Below, piece by piece: positions 1 through 8,076 of a DNA stretch of 16,336 nt. Below the pieces are notes generated by a model. The model did not search any database and had not been told where the DNA came from. It saw nothing but the letters and a program-made list of their open reading frames with translations. The position numbers and the translations under genes are program-made. Origin of the DNA: JADJLQ01 sp040007895 (lineage in GTDB: Bacteria > Bacteroidota > Bacteroidia > Chitinophagales > Saprospiraceae); contig JBDTUE010000084.1 in assembly GCA_040007895.1 (NCBI GenBank), forward strand, positions 1 to 16,336, read 5' to 3'. Position 1 is the first letter of the stretch. Each line of letters opens with the position of its first letter.

Positions 1-36
1 AAAAAAAAAGCTGCCTAAAACTAGCCTTTAGGCAGC
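1..36 (-). terminator. Intrinsic terminator on the minus strand
   Basis: A perfect 10-bp stem, GCTGCCTAAA at 10-19 with TTTAGGCAGC at 27-36, closes a 7-nt loop. On the plus strand it is preceded by nine A, so on the minus strand it is followed by nine U, the classical intrinsic terminator layout. There is no T tract on the plus-strand side, so it acts on leftward transcription only. No minus-strand gene of meaningful length lies to its right before the M48 gene, so the transcript it ends is unknown. Confidence 0.75.
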
Positions 37-412
37 ACCTAATGTATGAATCAAACTTACTTATTCTAGTCATTAACACAAGACAAAAAATTCATATGAT
101 TTGATCTCGAATTACTCAGAATCAAAGGTGATAATTAAATATTCCCGAGCCCTTACACAATTTCAAAAGAGATTTACATTATTCCCACATGACAATTTCT
201 ACAAATAGAATTGCGATACCGCTTAAGGCGTAAACGCCTGTTATTTAAGGTGTTTGGAAGTTAAACTGGCAATGTGTGAAAAATGTAACATTAAGAATAA
301 TACATGTAAGAAGAATGAAGAAAGCAGTAGTGACCTTTGAAAATTATTTAAAGCTCAAAAAATCTATACTAAAATGAAGCAAATACTAATGCATACCATA
401 AAATTAACAAGC
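37..412. other. Non-coding leader region upstream of the M48 gene
   Basis: About 375 bases with stops in all frames and no convincing gene. It holds a short inverted repeat at 226-239 (AGGCGT, two A, ACGCCT). On the minus strand a TAAGTTTG at 59-52 matches the Bacteroidota -7 consensus TAnnTTTG, with TTG 19 nt upstream at 81-79. The promoter of the lipoprotein cluster should also lie here, but I cannot point to a clear plus-strand match; GACCTTTG at 332-339 is one base off the -7 pattern and has no -33 partner. Confidence 0.4.
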
Positions 413-1207
413 ATGAAAACATTCTTTCTTACTTTGTTTATTGCTCTTTTTATCACAAATTGTACTTCCAATTTAGTGACAGGTAGAAAACAACTTAGCC
501 TGGTCTCTGAGCCTGAACTACAATCCATGGCAAAACAGGAATATCAAACTTTCCTGAATGAAAACAAAGTGTTGCACAATAGCGATGCCCAAATGGTCAG
601 CCGTGTAGGTTCAAGGATAGCCAGTGCCATTAAAAAATTCTATGATGGTCAAGGTCAACCTTCAATTTTAGAAGGCTATTCCTGGGAATTTAACCTGGTG
701 GATAATAAAGAAGTAAATGCATGGTGTATGCCGGGAGGGAAAGTAGTAGTTTATTCCGGACTTTTACCTATCACACAAAATGAAGCCGGCCTTGCTATTG
801 TTTTGGGTCATGAAATCACTCACGCTATTGCTCAACATGGAAGTGAAAGGATGAGTCAGGGTTTATTACAGCAATTAGGAGGTAATGCTTTAAGTATTGC
901 TCTGGCCAATAAACCTGCAGAGACTCAAAATCTGTTTCTAACTGCTTATGGCATCGGCACTACCGTAGGTGGCTTATTACCTTTCTCCCGCAAAGAGGAA
1001 TCAGAAGCTGATCAATATGGATTGTATTATGCCGCTATGGCCGGATACAATCCTCAGGAAGCAATTCCATTTTGGGAACGTATGGCTGCAGCCGGAGGAT
1101 CAAAACCTGTTGAATTCTTAAGTGATCACCCATCCGATGAAAATAGAATTCAAAAAATGAAAGAATATATGCCACAGGCATTAAAATATTATAAACCTAA
1201 ATCATAG
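413..1207 (+). CDS. M48 family zinc metalloprotease, lipoprotein
   Basis: Predicted envelope zinc endopeptidase of family M48 (Ste24/HtpX/BepA/LoiP-like), 264 aa. The HEITH motif at residues 133-137 supplies two zinc ligands and the catalytic Glu; Glu198 in the downstream SEAD segment is the expected third ligand. The conserved stretch NAWCMPGGKVVVYSGLL (102-118) precedes it, as in periplasmic M48 enzymes. Residues 1-16 form a lipoprotein signal ending ITNC, with Cys17 as the lipidation site, so it is likely membrane-anchored and facing the periplasm. An in-frame ATG at 374 would add 13 polar residues before the signal; I prefer 413 because it gives a normal signal peptide. It heads a plus-strand run of three lipoproteins, 65 bp before the OmpA-like gene. 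A role in outer membrane protein quality control is inferred from the BepA/LoiP relatives. Confidence 0.93.
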   Translation: MKTFFLTLFIALFITNCTSNLVTGRKQLSLVSEPELQSMAKQEYQTFLNENKVLHNSDAQMVSRVGSRIASAIKKFYDGQGQPSILEGYSWEFNLVDNKEVNAWCMPGGKVVVYSGLLPITQNEAGLAIVLGHEITHAIAQHGSERMSQGLLQQLGGNALSIALANKPAETQNLFLTAYGIGTTVGGLLPFSRKEESEADQYGLYYAAMAGYNPQEAIPFWERMAAAGGSKPVEFLSDHPSDENRIQKMKEYMPQALKYYKPKS

Positions 1208-1272
1208 TTCGCTAAATAAATAGGTAAATAAATTCCATTCCAACTTTTCTAAAAATCACATAAATCAATAAA

Positions 1273-1956
1273 ATGAAAACAATAAAAATAGCTATGATCG
1301 GCTTTATACTGATCTCTTTGATAGCATCGGGTTGTAAATCAATGAATAAAACTCAGAAAGGTGCAGTCATTGGCACAGCGGGAGGCGCAGCTGCTGGAGC
1401 TATAATTGGTAAAGTAGCCGGCAATACTGCTCTTGGGGCTATCATAGGTGCAGCCGTTGGTGGAGTCACTGGTGCAATCATTGGCAAAAAGATGGACAAA
1501 CAAGCCGAAGAAATAAAAAATCAACTTCCCAGCGCACAAGTAGAACGGGTAGGTGAAGGCATTGTAATTGAATTTAATAACCGTATTCTATTTGGGTTTG
1601 ATCAATCCAATCTCACTGCAGAAGCGAAAAATAATTTGATTAAATTAAAAGACATCCTTGTAAAATATCCTGATACTAATATAGAAGTACAGGGACATAC
1701 AGATGATAAAGGAAGTGTGAAATATAATCAGTCCCTTTCCGAACGGCGCGCCGGAGCAGTCGTTAGTAATTTAAATGCAAACGGCATTCCTAGTTCCAGA
1801 CTCACTTTAAAAGGCTTCGGTGAGTCTTTGCCTAAATACACTAACAATACAGAGGATGGGAATGCTATGAACCGAAGAGTTGAATTCTTAGTAACAGCAA
1901 ATGACAAAATGAAATCTGAAGCAGCTAAGGAAGCAAACAATCCTGCTCAAAATTGA
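1273..1956 (+). CDS. OmpA family lipoprotein with glycine-zipper segment (YiaD-like)
   Basis: A 227-aa peptidoglycan-associated outer membrane lipoprotein. A signal peptide ends in the lipobox IASGC with Cys21. Residues 29-72 are a Gly/Ala-rich zipper with repeated GAIIG-type motifs, typical of glycine-zipper membrane segments. Residues about 97-207 are an OmpA C-terminal domain: the GHTDD stretch puts the peptidoglycan-binding Asp at 144, and LSERRA puts the binding Arg at 159, the same 15-residue spacing as in Acinetobacter OmpA (Asp271/Arg286). Architecture matches E. coli YiaD. The last 20 residues are a polar Lys/Glu/Asn tail. The gene lies 65 bp after the M48 protease and 34 bp before the next lipoprotein, so the three are probably co-transcribed. 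A DNA-binding or TonB role is excluded by the domains. Confidence 0.95.
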   Translation: MKTIKIAMIGFILISLIASGCKSMNKTQKGAVIGTAGGAAAGAIIGKVAGNTALGAIIGAAVGGVTGAIIGKKMDKQAEEIKNQLPSAQVERVGEGIVIEFNNRILFGFDQSNLTAEAKNNLIKLKDILVKYPDTNIEVQGHTDDKGSVKYNQSLSERRAGAVVSNLNANGIPSSRLTLKGFGESLPKYTNNTEDGNAMNRRVEFLVTANDKMKSEAAKEANNPAQN

Positions 1957-1990
1957 AAACGATTTGAATCTTAAACAATAAAAGTAATAT

Positions 1991-2608
1991 ATGGTAAAAC
2001 AAACTGGATTGATTTTCGCACTACTTGTCTTTGTCTTATGTTCTTGTACCACCAGTACAAAAATAATAAGCAGTTGGAAAGATGATAATAAAACAAAGCC
2101 CATGGATAAAATTTTGGTGGTGGCTCTGTTTAAAACAGAAACTAATAGTCGCAATGCAGAAGATGAAATGGTCAAGTATCTGCATGGAAAAGGCATGCAA
2201 TCCTACAAATACTTAGGCCCACGCTTTAATAAAAACAATGAAAATAACCTTCGGGATAAGGCGAAGAAGGAAGGATTTGATGGCGCAGTTACTATCCGGT
2301 TAATCGATGTAGACAAAGAGCAAACCTATCAGCCCACCAATTTTTCAACATATCCTCAATATTATCAGAATTTCAATGATTACTTTTTCAGGATGTATCC
2401 ATATAATAACACTCCCGGGTATTATGAAACCACTAAAACTTACACTTACGAATCCAATATTTATTCCCTCGATGATAATAAAATAGTCTGGACCGGAATT
2501 TCCAAATCCACTAACCCGGATGGAATCGAGAAAATGACTAAAGAAATAGTAAAAGTTGTCTATAAAGAAATGTCTAATGAAGGGTTTATTGGAAAGAATA
2601 AAACCTGA
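1991..2608 (+). CDS. Putative lipoprotein of unknown function (DUF4136-like)
   Basis: A 205-aa exported protein I do not firmly recognise. The hydrophobic N-terminus ends VLCSC, giving Cys19 (or Cys17) as a lipidation site. The body resembles DUF4136-type lipoproteins in outline: a SSWKDD segment early (27-32), a predicted alternating strand/helix pattern, and a closing segment around KIVWTG (164-169) followed by a helix. Residues 113-158 are extremely rich in Tyr, Asn and Phe and look like an inserted surface loop. It is the third consecutive lipoprotein of the cluster, only 34 bp downstream of the OmpA-like gene, so it most likely serves the same compartment. Function is unknown; the family label is a resemblance only. 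Confidence 0.85.
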   Translation: MVKQTGLIFALLVFVLCSCTTSTKIISSWKDDNKTKPMDKILVVALFKTETNSRNAEDEMVKYLHGKGMQSYKYLGPRFNKNNENNLRDKAKKEGFDGAVTIRLIDVDKEQTYQPTNFSTYPQYYQNFNDYFFRMYPYNNTPGYYETTKTYTYESNIYSLDDNKIVWTGISKSTNPDGIEKMTKEIVKVVYKEMSNEGFIGKNKT

Positions 2609-2727
2609 TTTTTCTAAGTCACCACTTCTTTGATACCTAACTAGCCAGTTGAAAAGAACCACATAAAAAGTAAGGTACAGCCGAATGGATTACGATCAAC
2701 AAATTTTAATTATTAACGCTTAATATT

Positions 2728-3306
2728 ATGAAAATCTATTTAGTAATTATTTTCCATGCTTTGTTTGCCCTAAGTTTGGCACAAGCACAACATTTCAATC
2801 TCGGAATAAAAGGAGGATTGAATTTCTATACGATTCACAACAATAATAATGTCAAATTTGATCCTATTACGGACGTCCATTTTGGATTATTAGGTCATAT
2901 TCACCTGGATCGTCAATACGCAATACAACCTGAATTGGTATATTCAGCACAGGGGGCCCAAATTTCTTCCAATTCAAAAATAATGTTGAAGTACATAAAT
3001 TTTCCGGTACTGTTTCAATATATGTTTGATAATGGATTCAGACTACAGGCAGGTCCACAGGTAGGGTTTTTACTCAATGCCAAATCTAAAATTAATAGCA
3101 CTAGCACCGATGTAGACCAAAACTTTGAATCAGTTGATGTAGGGTTAAGTGCAGGTATTGGTTATGTACATCCACCCTCAGGAATAGGATTTGATTTGCG
3201 ATATAATGCTGGATTGAGTAATATCAATGTTCCCAAAACAACAGTCAAATCAACAAATAATGGTCTTCAGTTAGGACTTTTTTATCTTTTCAATCATAAA
3301 AGCTAG
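2728..3306 (+). CDS. Outer membrane beta-barrel protein (PorT-like)
   Basis: A 192-aa outer membrane protein. A Sec signal peptide ends at about residue 20 (AQA before QHF). The mature part begins with the typical opening strand FNLGIKGGLNF and continues with alternating amphipathic strands, including QPELVYSAQGAQ, LQAGPQVGFLLNAKS and LQLGLFYLF, the last ending close to the C-terminus as expected for a barrel. This matches the Bacteroidota outer membrane beta-barrel/PorT-like family (about 8 strands). It lies 119 bp after the last lipoprotein on the same strand, far enough for its own promoter, though no clear one is visible. A second, diverged member of the same broad family is at 8238-8912. 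Specific substrate or partner cannot be read from the sequence. Confidence 0.88.
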   Translation: MKIYLVIIFHALFALSLAQAQHFNLGIKGGLNFYTIHNNNNVKFDPITDVHFGLLGHIHLDRQYAIQPELVYSAQGAQISSNSKIMLKYINFPVLFQYMFDNGFRLQAGPQVGFLLNAKSKINSTSTDVDQNFESVDVGLSAGIGYVHPPSGIGFDLRYNAGLSNINVPKTTVKSTNNGLQLGLFYLFNHKS

Positions 3307-3990
3307 GGTAACTCCTTTAAGAGAAGTGACTGAAAAAATCTCAGTCATCGGTTTACCTAGAATTCTATTCGCTTTATGCTAATGCATCTAAATCGGCTGG
3401 TATCTAATGGTTGCCATCTAAAATGAAATTATTCAACTGTAATAGAAGCTGGGCTTAGTCGGGAAGCAAAATTATCATAAACTAAACTCGATTCTAAATC
3501 GTTTAAAAGCAGTCTACTTTGACTGCTTTTAAATTTTATATTGGAGCTTAATGTAACGAACTAATCTTTTGAATGATTATTAGAGTGTAACCACACAAAG
3601 AATAAGCTTTTTTGATTTTCATATGAATATAGTTCATCATAAAAACGTTGAGATGACTTTCAAATGGCTTGAAAACTGAGTCTGAATAATATGTTGGTTT
3701 GGAATGTTATTATATTCCCCGGATGACTAATTCACATCCTACTGATAGGGGCTTCTAAAGCACTATTTGTCGATACCACCTCATTCAGATTAAGTCAATA
3801 TTAGTGATATTTCACTTTTAAATGATTCATAGGTTTGGTAAATTAAGAAAGAGTGTGTGATATAAATTTCAATTAACCATCGCGGGCCAGACGGATTTGG
3901 ATAATTGGAAATAAGACATTTTCCTAATGATCATTTTATATGGGAGGATTATTTATAACTATTTTCAGAATAACCCATTCTGATAAAGAT
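3307..3990. other. Non-coding region between convergent units
   Basis: About 680 bases with many stops in all frames and no supported gene. Contents: an 8-bp hairpin at 3326-3348 (TGACTGA / TCAGTCA plus one G-T pair) just after the barrel gene, with no T tract; the strong terminator at 3502-3533; an isolated TAGGTTTG at 3830-3837 that fits the -7 promoter pattern but has no partner at -33 and no gene after it; and a 7-bp hairpin at 3965-3983 (TCAGAAT, AACCC, ATTCTGA), 7 nt past the stop codon of the minus-strand transporter, which may be a weak 3' end for that operon. Confidence 0.6.
3502..3537 (+). terminator. Bidirectional intrinsic terminator
   Basis: A perfect 13-bp inverted repeat: TTTAAAAGCAGTC at 3502-3514, a 6-nt loop, then GACTGCTTTTAAA at 3521-3533, followed by TTTT. 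The A-rich left foot and T-rich right foot make it usable from either strand. It sits 195 bp after the plus-strand barrel gene and 460 bp after the end of the minus-strand transporter operon, so it insulates two convergent transcripts. Confidence 0.8.
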
Positions 3991-5070
3991 CTATTTCAAT
4001 CTTTTGCTTTTGAAACTAATCACTGGCGCGGTAGTATCTCCTAATAAAAATCCCCATGGTTTCAGATCACCAGAGTGGTCAAAAATAAGTTTTAGGATAG
4101 CCGTAATGGGAATAGATAAAAACATACCTGGGATGCCCCATAAGGCAGCTCCCAAAATTACAGCAAGGAGGGAGAAAAAAGCATTCAATTTAACTTTAGA
4201 ACCGATAATTTTGGGAACAATAAAATTATTATCTATAAACTGGATGATTAAATACAATATGAATACATATAAAATGTAAATAGGTGGTTTAGTCACCAGA
4301 GCAATGATCATAAACAGAAAGATTGCTATTACTCCACCCAGGTAAGGGATAATATTAAGAATAGCTCCGAAAATACCTAATAAAATCGCATAATCAATCC
4401 CAAGCATAAGCAAGCCTATGGAATTTAAACCTGCCACAATTCCAAATTCTGCCAGCAATCCAAGCAAATAGTTTTGAACAATTTTCCGCGTCTCTGTTAG
4501 TATTGAACCTACTTTCTCACTTGTCCCGAATAACTTGTGGATAAATTGAATAAGATGAGGCTGATAATAAAGCAACATAAATATGTACACCGGCGTAAGA
4601 AACAATGTACCCAAAACTCCTCCCAGGGTGGTTAAGGTCATGCCGATAACGGCGCCACTGTTGTTGAATAAATCGCTTTGGGTGTCATTGATCCAGAGAT
4701 TGATTTTACGAACACTAATATTGAAATAACCGGATGCCCAGGATACACTTTGTTTTAGAAGAACCTGGAATTTGGCAGATAATACCGGCCAGGCTTCGAC
4801 TAATAAACTAGCCTGGGAGCTAAGCATCAAAATCAGGACAGTAAATAAAATGAAGGCTAAACCTAAAACTACCGATATAGCCAAGGCCCTATTAATATTT
4901 TTTTTTACTAAATAATTTATAACCGGGCTAATGAGAATAGATAAGATTCCGGAATAAATAATTGGGAGAACAATGTCCTGAACTTTTGATAACATTGTTA
5001 TCAGGACATACAGCCCTACTAAGAAGATAGAAGCCTTTACATAAAAAGGTAATTTACCTGCAGAATTCAT
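3991..5070 (-). CDS. AI-2E family transporter (PerM-like membrane protein)
   Basis: A 359-aa polytopic inner membrane protein of the AI-2E exporter family (PF01594 type, which includes TqsA, PerM and Na+/H+ antiporter-like members). It has two N-terminal helices (about 13-30 and 33-52), one at 62-83, a long soluble stretch (about 86-140), and several C-terminal helices from 143 on. Diagnostic segments are NIIPYLGG at 239-246 and QFIDNNFIVPKIIG at 277-290, both characteristic of the family. Length is normal. It is the last gene of a minus-strand operon, 27 bp after the 132-aa gene. The transported substrate cannot be inferred; family members differ, and the AI-2 name should not be taken literally. 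Confidence in the family is high. Confidence 0.94.
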   Translation of the reverse strand: MNSAGKLPFYVKASIFLVGLYVLITMLSKVQDIVLPIIYSGILSILISPVINYLVKKNINRALAISVVLGLAFILFTVLILMLSSQASLLVEAWPVLSAKFQVLLKQSVSWASGYFNISVRKINLWINDTQSDLFNNSGAVIGMTLTTLGGVLGTLFLTPVYIFMLLYYQPHLIQFIHKLFGTSEKVGSILTETRKIVQNYLLGLLAEFGIVAGLNSIGLLMLGIDYAILLGIFGAILNIIPYLGGVIAIFLFMIIALVTKPPIYILYVFILYLIIQFIDNNFIVPKIIGSKVKLNAFFSLLAVILGAALWGIPGMFLSIPITAILKLIFDHSGDLKPWGFLLGDTTAPVISFKSKRLK

Positions 5071-5097
5071 AGTATTCTTAGAAAACCATTATCCGGA

Positions 5098-5496
5098 TTA
5101 TTCTTCGTACTCCGGTCCATTGATTTTGTTCCTGATCATCCTAAAGATACCAATGCCTATAGACTTTACCGCTTCCGGATGTTTGATCACAGCATTACTG
5201 ATTCCGATCATTAATGCATTCCCCAACATCTTTTTCATGGGATTTTTAGATGCTCTAACAAAAAGTATTTTTGACAGATAGCCTGCTGAAAGCCCCAATG
5301 CTGTATTGATAATATGATCCTTTAAGTCCTTGGTCTCAGCTATCTCCTTCATCGTATTTTTAATTAAGTTGACCGGCTTGACGCTTTCATAGGCGATGTG
5401 GAACTGCTCCTTCAATAATTGTCTTTCCATAGCCTGTTTTTTCTCCAATTGTTGGATGGCTTCCTCTAGTTCCGTAGATAAATCTTCTTTTTTCAT
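5098..5496 (-). CDS. Hypothetical protein with N-terminal coiled coil
   Basis: A 132-aa protein I do not recognise. Residues 5-32 are a charged Glu/Lys/Gln-rich helix likely to form a coiled coil. It is followed by helices containing moderately hydrophobic stretches (63-80 and 92-105) and a basic segment (119-125), ending in an acidic tail. It could be a peripheral membrane protein. It starts only 7 bp after the holin-like gene and ends 27 bp before the AI-2E transporter, so it belongs to the operon. The order YtxH, holin-like, small coiled-coil protein recurs in Bacteroidota and recalls the YqjD/YqjE/YqjK set of enterobacteria, but I see no sequence motif that proves relationship. Confidence 0.8.
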   Translation of the reverse strand: MKKEDLSTELEEAIQQLEKKQAMERQLLKEQFHIAYESVKPVNLIKNTMKEIAETKDLKDHIINTALGLSAGYLSKILFVRASKNPMKKMLGNALMIGISNAVIKHPEAVKSIGIGIFRMIRNKINGPEYEE

Positions 5497-5503
5497 GGAT
5501 TAT

Positions 5504-5839
5504 TTAACGATGTAAATTGACAATAAAATTAGTAACAGAGTTTCTGATTTGGTCTTTGAGAAATAGATGCACTACAAGACCAAGTACAAGATAAAAGCCC
5601 GCTAGTATAAAAAAGCCAAAATAATTCTTGCCAATAATCTCACCAAGCCATAAAGCAAAACCAATATTGAATAAAAGTATAAAAAACAATAGTACACATA
5701 CCAGCACCATACGAATAATCAATCTGGACAAAATCGTAGTTACAATCCCCTGGATTTGAATTTTAGCAAGTTGAAAGCTCGTTTTTGCGTAAGCTTCTGT
5801 AGTTTCAATTAAAGTTTCGATAGTACTAGGAGATTCCAT
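5504..5839 (-). CDS. Holin-like / YqjE-type small membrane protein
   Basis: A 111-aa integral membrane protein. A polar amphipathic N-terminus (1-38) is followed by two transmembrane helices at about 42-68 and 73-95 with a short turn containing GKNY, then a basic tail. This is the layout of the phage_holin_3_6 / YqjE-like family, which in chromosomal settings is not a phage lysis gene but accompanies YtxH/DUF883-type proteins. Here it follows YtxH by 83 bp and precedes the 132-aa gene by 7 bp. No phage genes are present nearby. The function is unknown; a role in membrane stress is inferred only from gene company. Confidence 0.8.
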   Translation of the reverse strand: MESPSTIETLIETTEAYAKTSFQLAKIQIQGIVTTILSRLIIRMVLVCVLLFFILLFNIGFALWLGEIIGKNYFGFFILAGFYLVLGLVVHLFLKDQIRNSVTNFIVNLHR

Positions 5840-5922
5840 ATACAGCTAATTGGAGTAAATCATTTTAGTAAAAAACAGGATCCCGAACCTGCCTATAAGG
5901 AAGGAAAATTATTAAAAATTCC

Positions 5923-6210
5923 TCATTTAACTGAAGCCTTTGCATCCCAGATAGCTGCCTCGGCTTCATCCACTTTCTTTTTACCTTTTTGAGCCACATG
6001 GACAGCGTCTTCCTTTAAAGAATCAAATTTAGCAGCCATAAGGTCAACGAAATCACTGAATTTTTCCTCCAATTCCTTAGCATAGGAATCACTTTTTTTC
6101 GAAATTTTCTTTCGTGTGGTATCGCCCTTTTCGGGAGCAAATAATATACCTAATGTAGCTCCGACAGCAATACCAGCTAAAAGCCCTAAAAAAACCTTTC
6201 CTGAACTCAT
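5923..6210 (-). CDS. YtxH domain-containing protein
   Basis: A 95-aa small membrane-anchored protein. One transmembrane helix (about 5-24, Gly/Ala-rich) is followed directly by the family signature LFAPEKGDTTRKKI, then a long charged helix rich in Lys, Glu and Ala (about 38-92) typical of YtxH / general-stress proteins. Length is normal. It is the first gene of the minus-strand operon leading to the AI-2E transporter. The leader just upstream is A/T-rich without a Shine-Dalgarno, as usual in Bacteroidota. The molecular role of YtxH proteins is not established; stress association is known for Bacillus YtxH. Confidence 0.9.
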   Translation of the reverse strand: MSSGKVFLGLLAGIAVGATLGILFAPEKGDTTRKKISKKSDSYAKELEEKFSDFVDLMAAKFDSLKEDAVHVAQKGKKKVDEAEAAIWDAKASVK

Positions 6211-6622
6211 AATATTAAATTTTTAGTTTATTGTTTGATAATTTATAATAGAGATTGTGACTAGAAACAAGCAAGGAAACATTCAGATAATAAATGACAA
6301 TGAGAAATCCAATTGATAAATCTAAATTAAGACAATCAGGCAATTAAAAAAAACCGATCATAAAATTAAACATTTTCCGGTTTCTAGTTTGCAAATTTTC
6401 TCCCATAAAGTTTAAACCCGCTAAGGACATTCACATCGTGTCCTGGTCTCCTTTCGTTTATAATTTGGGGATTAATTTCTGAACTACCATAAAAACTATA
6501 GTTCCCATCGTCCGTATGCATCGCAATTCTCCTCCCAGCATAGTGGATAGTCTAATTATCCCCTTTTTCCATCTATTTTTAAAATTGCCGATTCTATGTC
6601 TCATGTCTTAGGGTGTTTTTTA
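6211..6622. other. Intergenic region with a coding-looking fragment
   Basis: About 410 bases between the YtxH operon and the 102-aa gene, both on the minus strand. The YtxH promoter should be near 6215-6330; TAGATTTA on the minus strand around 6326-6333 is one base off the -7 consensus but its spacing to TTG is poor. AAACCG at 6351-6356 can pair with CGGTTT at 6378-6383 across a 21-nt loop, without a T tract. The only other notable content is the short open frame at 6384-6521, listed separately. Confidence 0.5.
6384..6521 (-). pseudogene. Short coding-looking fragment, possibly a gene remnant
   Basis: A 45-codon minus-strand frame from ATG at 6521 to TAG at 6384. The translation has a protein-like composition (Gly, Asp, Asn, Tyr, Ser, Arg; for example DDGNYSFYGSSEINP early and GFKLYGRKF at the end) rather than the Lys/Ile/Phe bias of random AT-rich frames. 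The frame stays open 11 codons above the ATG, and GGAGGAG lies 6-12 nt before the ATG, an unusually good Shine-Dalgarno for this window. It has no signal peptide or known motif. It may be the tail of a decayed gene, a genuine small protein, or chance; nothing here decides between them. Confidence 0.3.
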
Positions 6623-6931
6623 TTACAACAACAATATCAATAATAAGACGATTATAATGATAGCTCCGGCTGACAGATAAACTCCTCCAGTCAGCGCTTT
6701 TTTCATTGAACGTAGTTCTTTTCTCAATTGTTTTTTCTCTGAAGCATTTAATTTTGATTTATCCATAGCTTTGATTTCAGCTATTCGTGTTTCAAATACT
6801 TTCGTTTGCGCTGATTCAACAGGGATTGTTGACGTTGCAGGAGCTGGATTTGAGTTGGCGGCGATTAGGCCAACTGGCATTATGGAGAATAGTAAAAATC
6901 CAGTTAAGAATAACATTTTTAAATTTTTCAT
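6623..6931 (-). CDS. Small exported protein with C-terminal membrane anchor
   Basis: A 102-aa protein of a type frequent in Bacteroidota but without known function. Residues 1-25 are a signal peptide ending near LIAANS. Residues 26-45 are a Pro/Ala/Thr/Ser-rich linker. Residues 46-80 are a charged helix (EIKAMDKSKLNASEKKQLRK region) and residues 83-102 a very hydrophobic terminal helix opening with GGVYLSAGAI and ending in Ile/Leu runs. The result is a protein with its charged domain outside the cytoplasm, tethered at its C-terminus. It stands alone: 412 bp from the YtxH gene and 189 bp from the hydrolase, all on the minus strand. Confidence 0.82.
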   Translation of the reverse strand: MKNLKMLFLTGFLLFSIMPVGLIAANSNPAPATSTIPVESAQTKVFETRIAEIKAMDKSKLNASEKKQLRKELRSMKKALTGGVYLSAGAIIIIVLLLILLL

Positions 6932-7120
6932 TTTGATTTTATTTTTAGTTTGATTAAACTTATGAGTACAAGATTAATCCTCTAAAGGCCAAATTGCGTT
7001 ACACAATTAACTTAAAATTTTACATAACTCACATATACTTAACGAATCAGCTTTTGCCGGGCCTTAATCCAATACTAAACATAGGAGTACCTCAAATCTT
7101 ATATTGTGTGTTGGTTACTT

Positions 7121-7966
7121 CTATTCCCACAAGGCTAAAACACCTGGTTTACTCAAGACTCTGGATATAAACTGGTCAATTCTTGCATTGAATTGTTGGG
7201 GTTGTTCAAGGTTTGAAAGATGTCCGGCTTTAGGAATAAGGTATAATTCAGATTGTTCAATTTGCAGGTTTAATAATTCAGCCTGTCTGGGTGGTGTTAG
7301 AATATCGTCCTCTCCACATATAATTAACGTTGGTACTGATATCAACGTTATCCACGTACACATTTCATCTCTTTCCATTAGAGCTTTTAATCCACCCGTC
7401 ACCGATTCAGCTGCGGTTGAGGTAATAATCGATTCTATACGGGATACCAAAGAGGCATCCGACTTTATAAAATCCTGGCTAAATACTTTATTTATAAATT
7501 GATTTGCATATTCAGAAAGTTTACCGCTTTCTATTTGAATGATGCTTTCTTCCCTCTTAACTCTTGTTTCCGGAGAATCAGCAATACATTGGGTGTCACA
7601 TAAAATAATCGCTTTGAATCTGTCAGGAAACCTACTAACTGCATTCATCAGAATATATCCACCCATTGAAACACCGCACACTATGGCCTTCTGAATATTC
7701 AGTTGATCCATAAATAAAATCAAATCGTCTGCAAACGAGGCAATTGAAGGTGGTATTTCCCCGGCAGTGGATTGACCAAAACCTCTTACGTCGTATTGGA
7801 TCACCCGGTGATGATTTTTTAAAAATAACTGTTGCGGATCCCAACAGGATCTATCGAAAGGGAAACCATGAATAAACAAAATTGGTACGTCTCCTTCCCC
7901 ACAATCGTCATAACAAATAGAAGCATCATTGATTGTAATATGCAGATTAAATCTCTCTTTTATCAT
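7121..7966 (-). CDS. Alpha/beta hydrolase
   Basis: A 281-aa cytoplasmic alpha/beta-hydrolase fold enzyme. The oxyanion loop is FIHGFPFD (residues 31-38, His33-Gly34). The nucleophile elbow GVSMGG puts the catalytic Ser at 100. The acid is Asp221 in GEDDILTP, and the base is His249 in AGHLSNLEQP, so the triad is complete and in the canonical order. Size and motifs resemble 3-oxoadipate enol-lactonase / esterase-like members, but substrate cannot be assigned and no aromatic-degradation genes are nearby. No signal peptide. It is flanked by 189 and 271 bp gaps, so it is probably transcribed alone. TACATTTT about 25-30 nt above the start on the minus strand is one base off the -7 promoter consensus. 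Confidence 0.93.
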   Translation of the reverse strand: MIKERFNLHITINDASICYDDCGEGDVPILFIHGFPFDRSCWDPQQLFLKNHHRVIQYDVRGFGQSTAGEIPPSIASFADDLILFMDQLNIQKAIVCGVSMGGYILMNAVSRFPDRFKAIILCDTQCIADSPETRVKREESIIQIESGKLSEYANQFINKVFSQDFIKSDASLVSRIESIITSTAAESVTGGLKALMERDEMCTWITLISVPTLIICGEDDILTPPRQAELLNLQIEQSELYLIPKAGHLSNLEQPQQFNARIDQFISRVLSKPGVLALWE

Positions 7967-8076
7967 TAGGGTATGAATCTAAATTTTTAAAATGTAAAAT
8001 GTATCCTTGCTTTTGGTTTATATTGAATATGTACTAGAAAATCGAATATCAAAAATATGTTTTCCCTATCTAAATC

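Noticed and set aside
227..340. Small Cys-containing frame ending in MCEKCNIKNNTCKKN
   Set aside because: Only 22 codons from its ATG at 272 with no clear leader; the CxxC pattern is suggestive but too short to support as a gene from sequence alone.
374..412. Upstream ATG as the start of the M48 gene
   Set aside because: It would add 13 residues ahead of an otherwise normal lipoprotein signal peptide; the ATG at 413 is better.
5504..5839. Phage lysis (holin) gene
   Set aside because: No other phage genes are present; the gene is in an operon with YtxH and an AI-2E transporter, as for chromosomal holin-like proteins.
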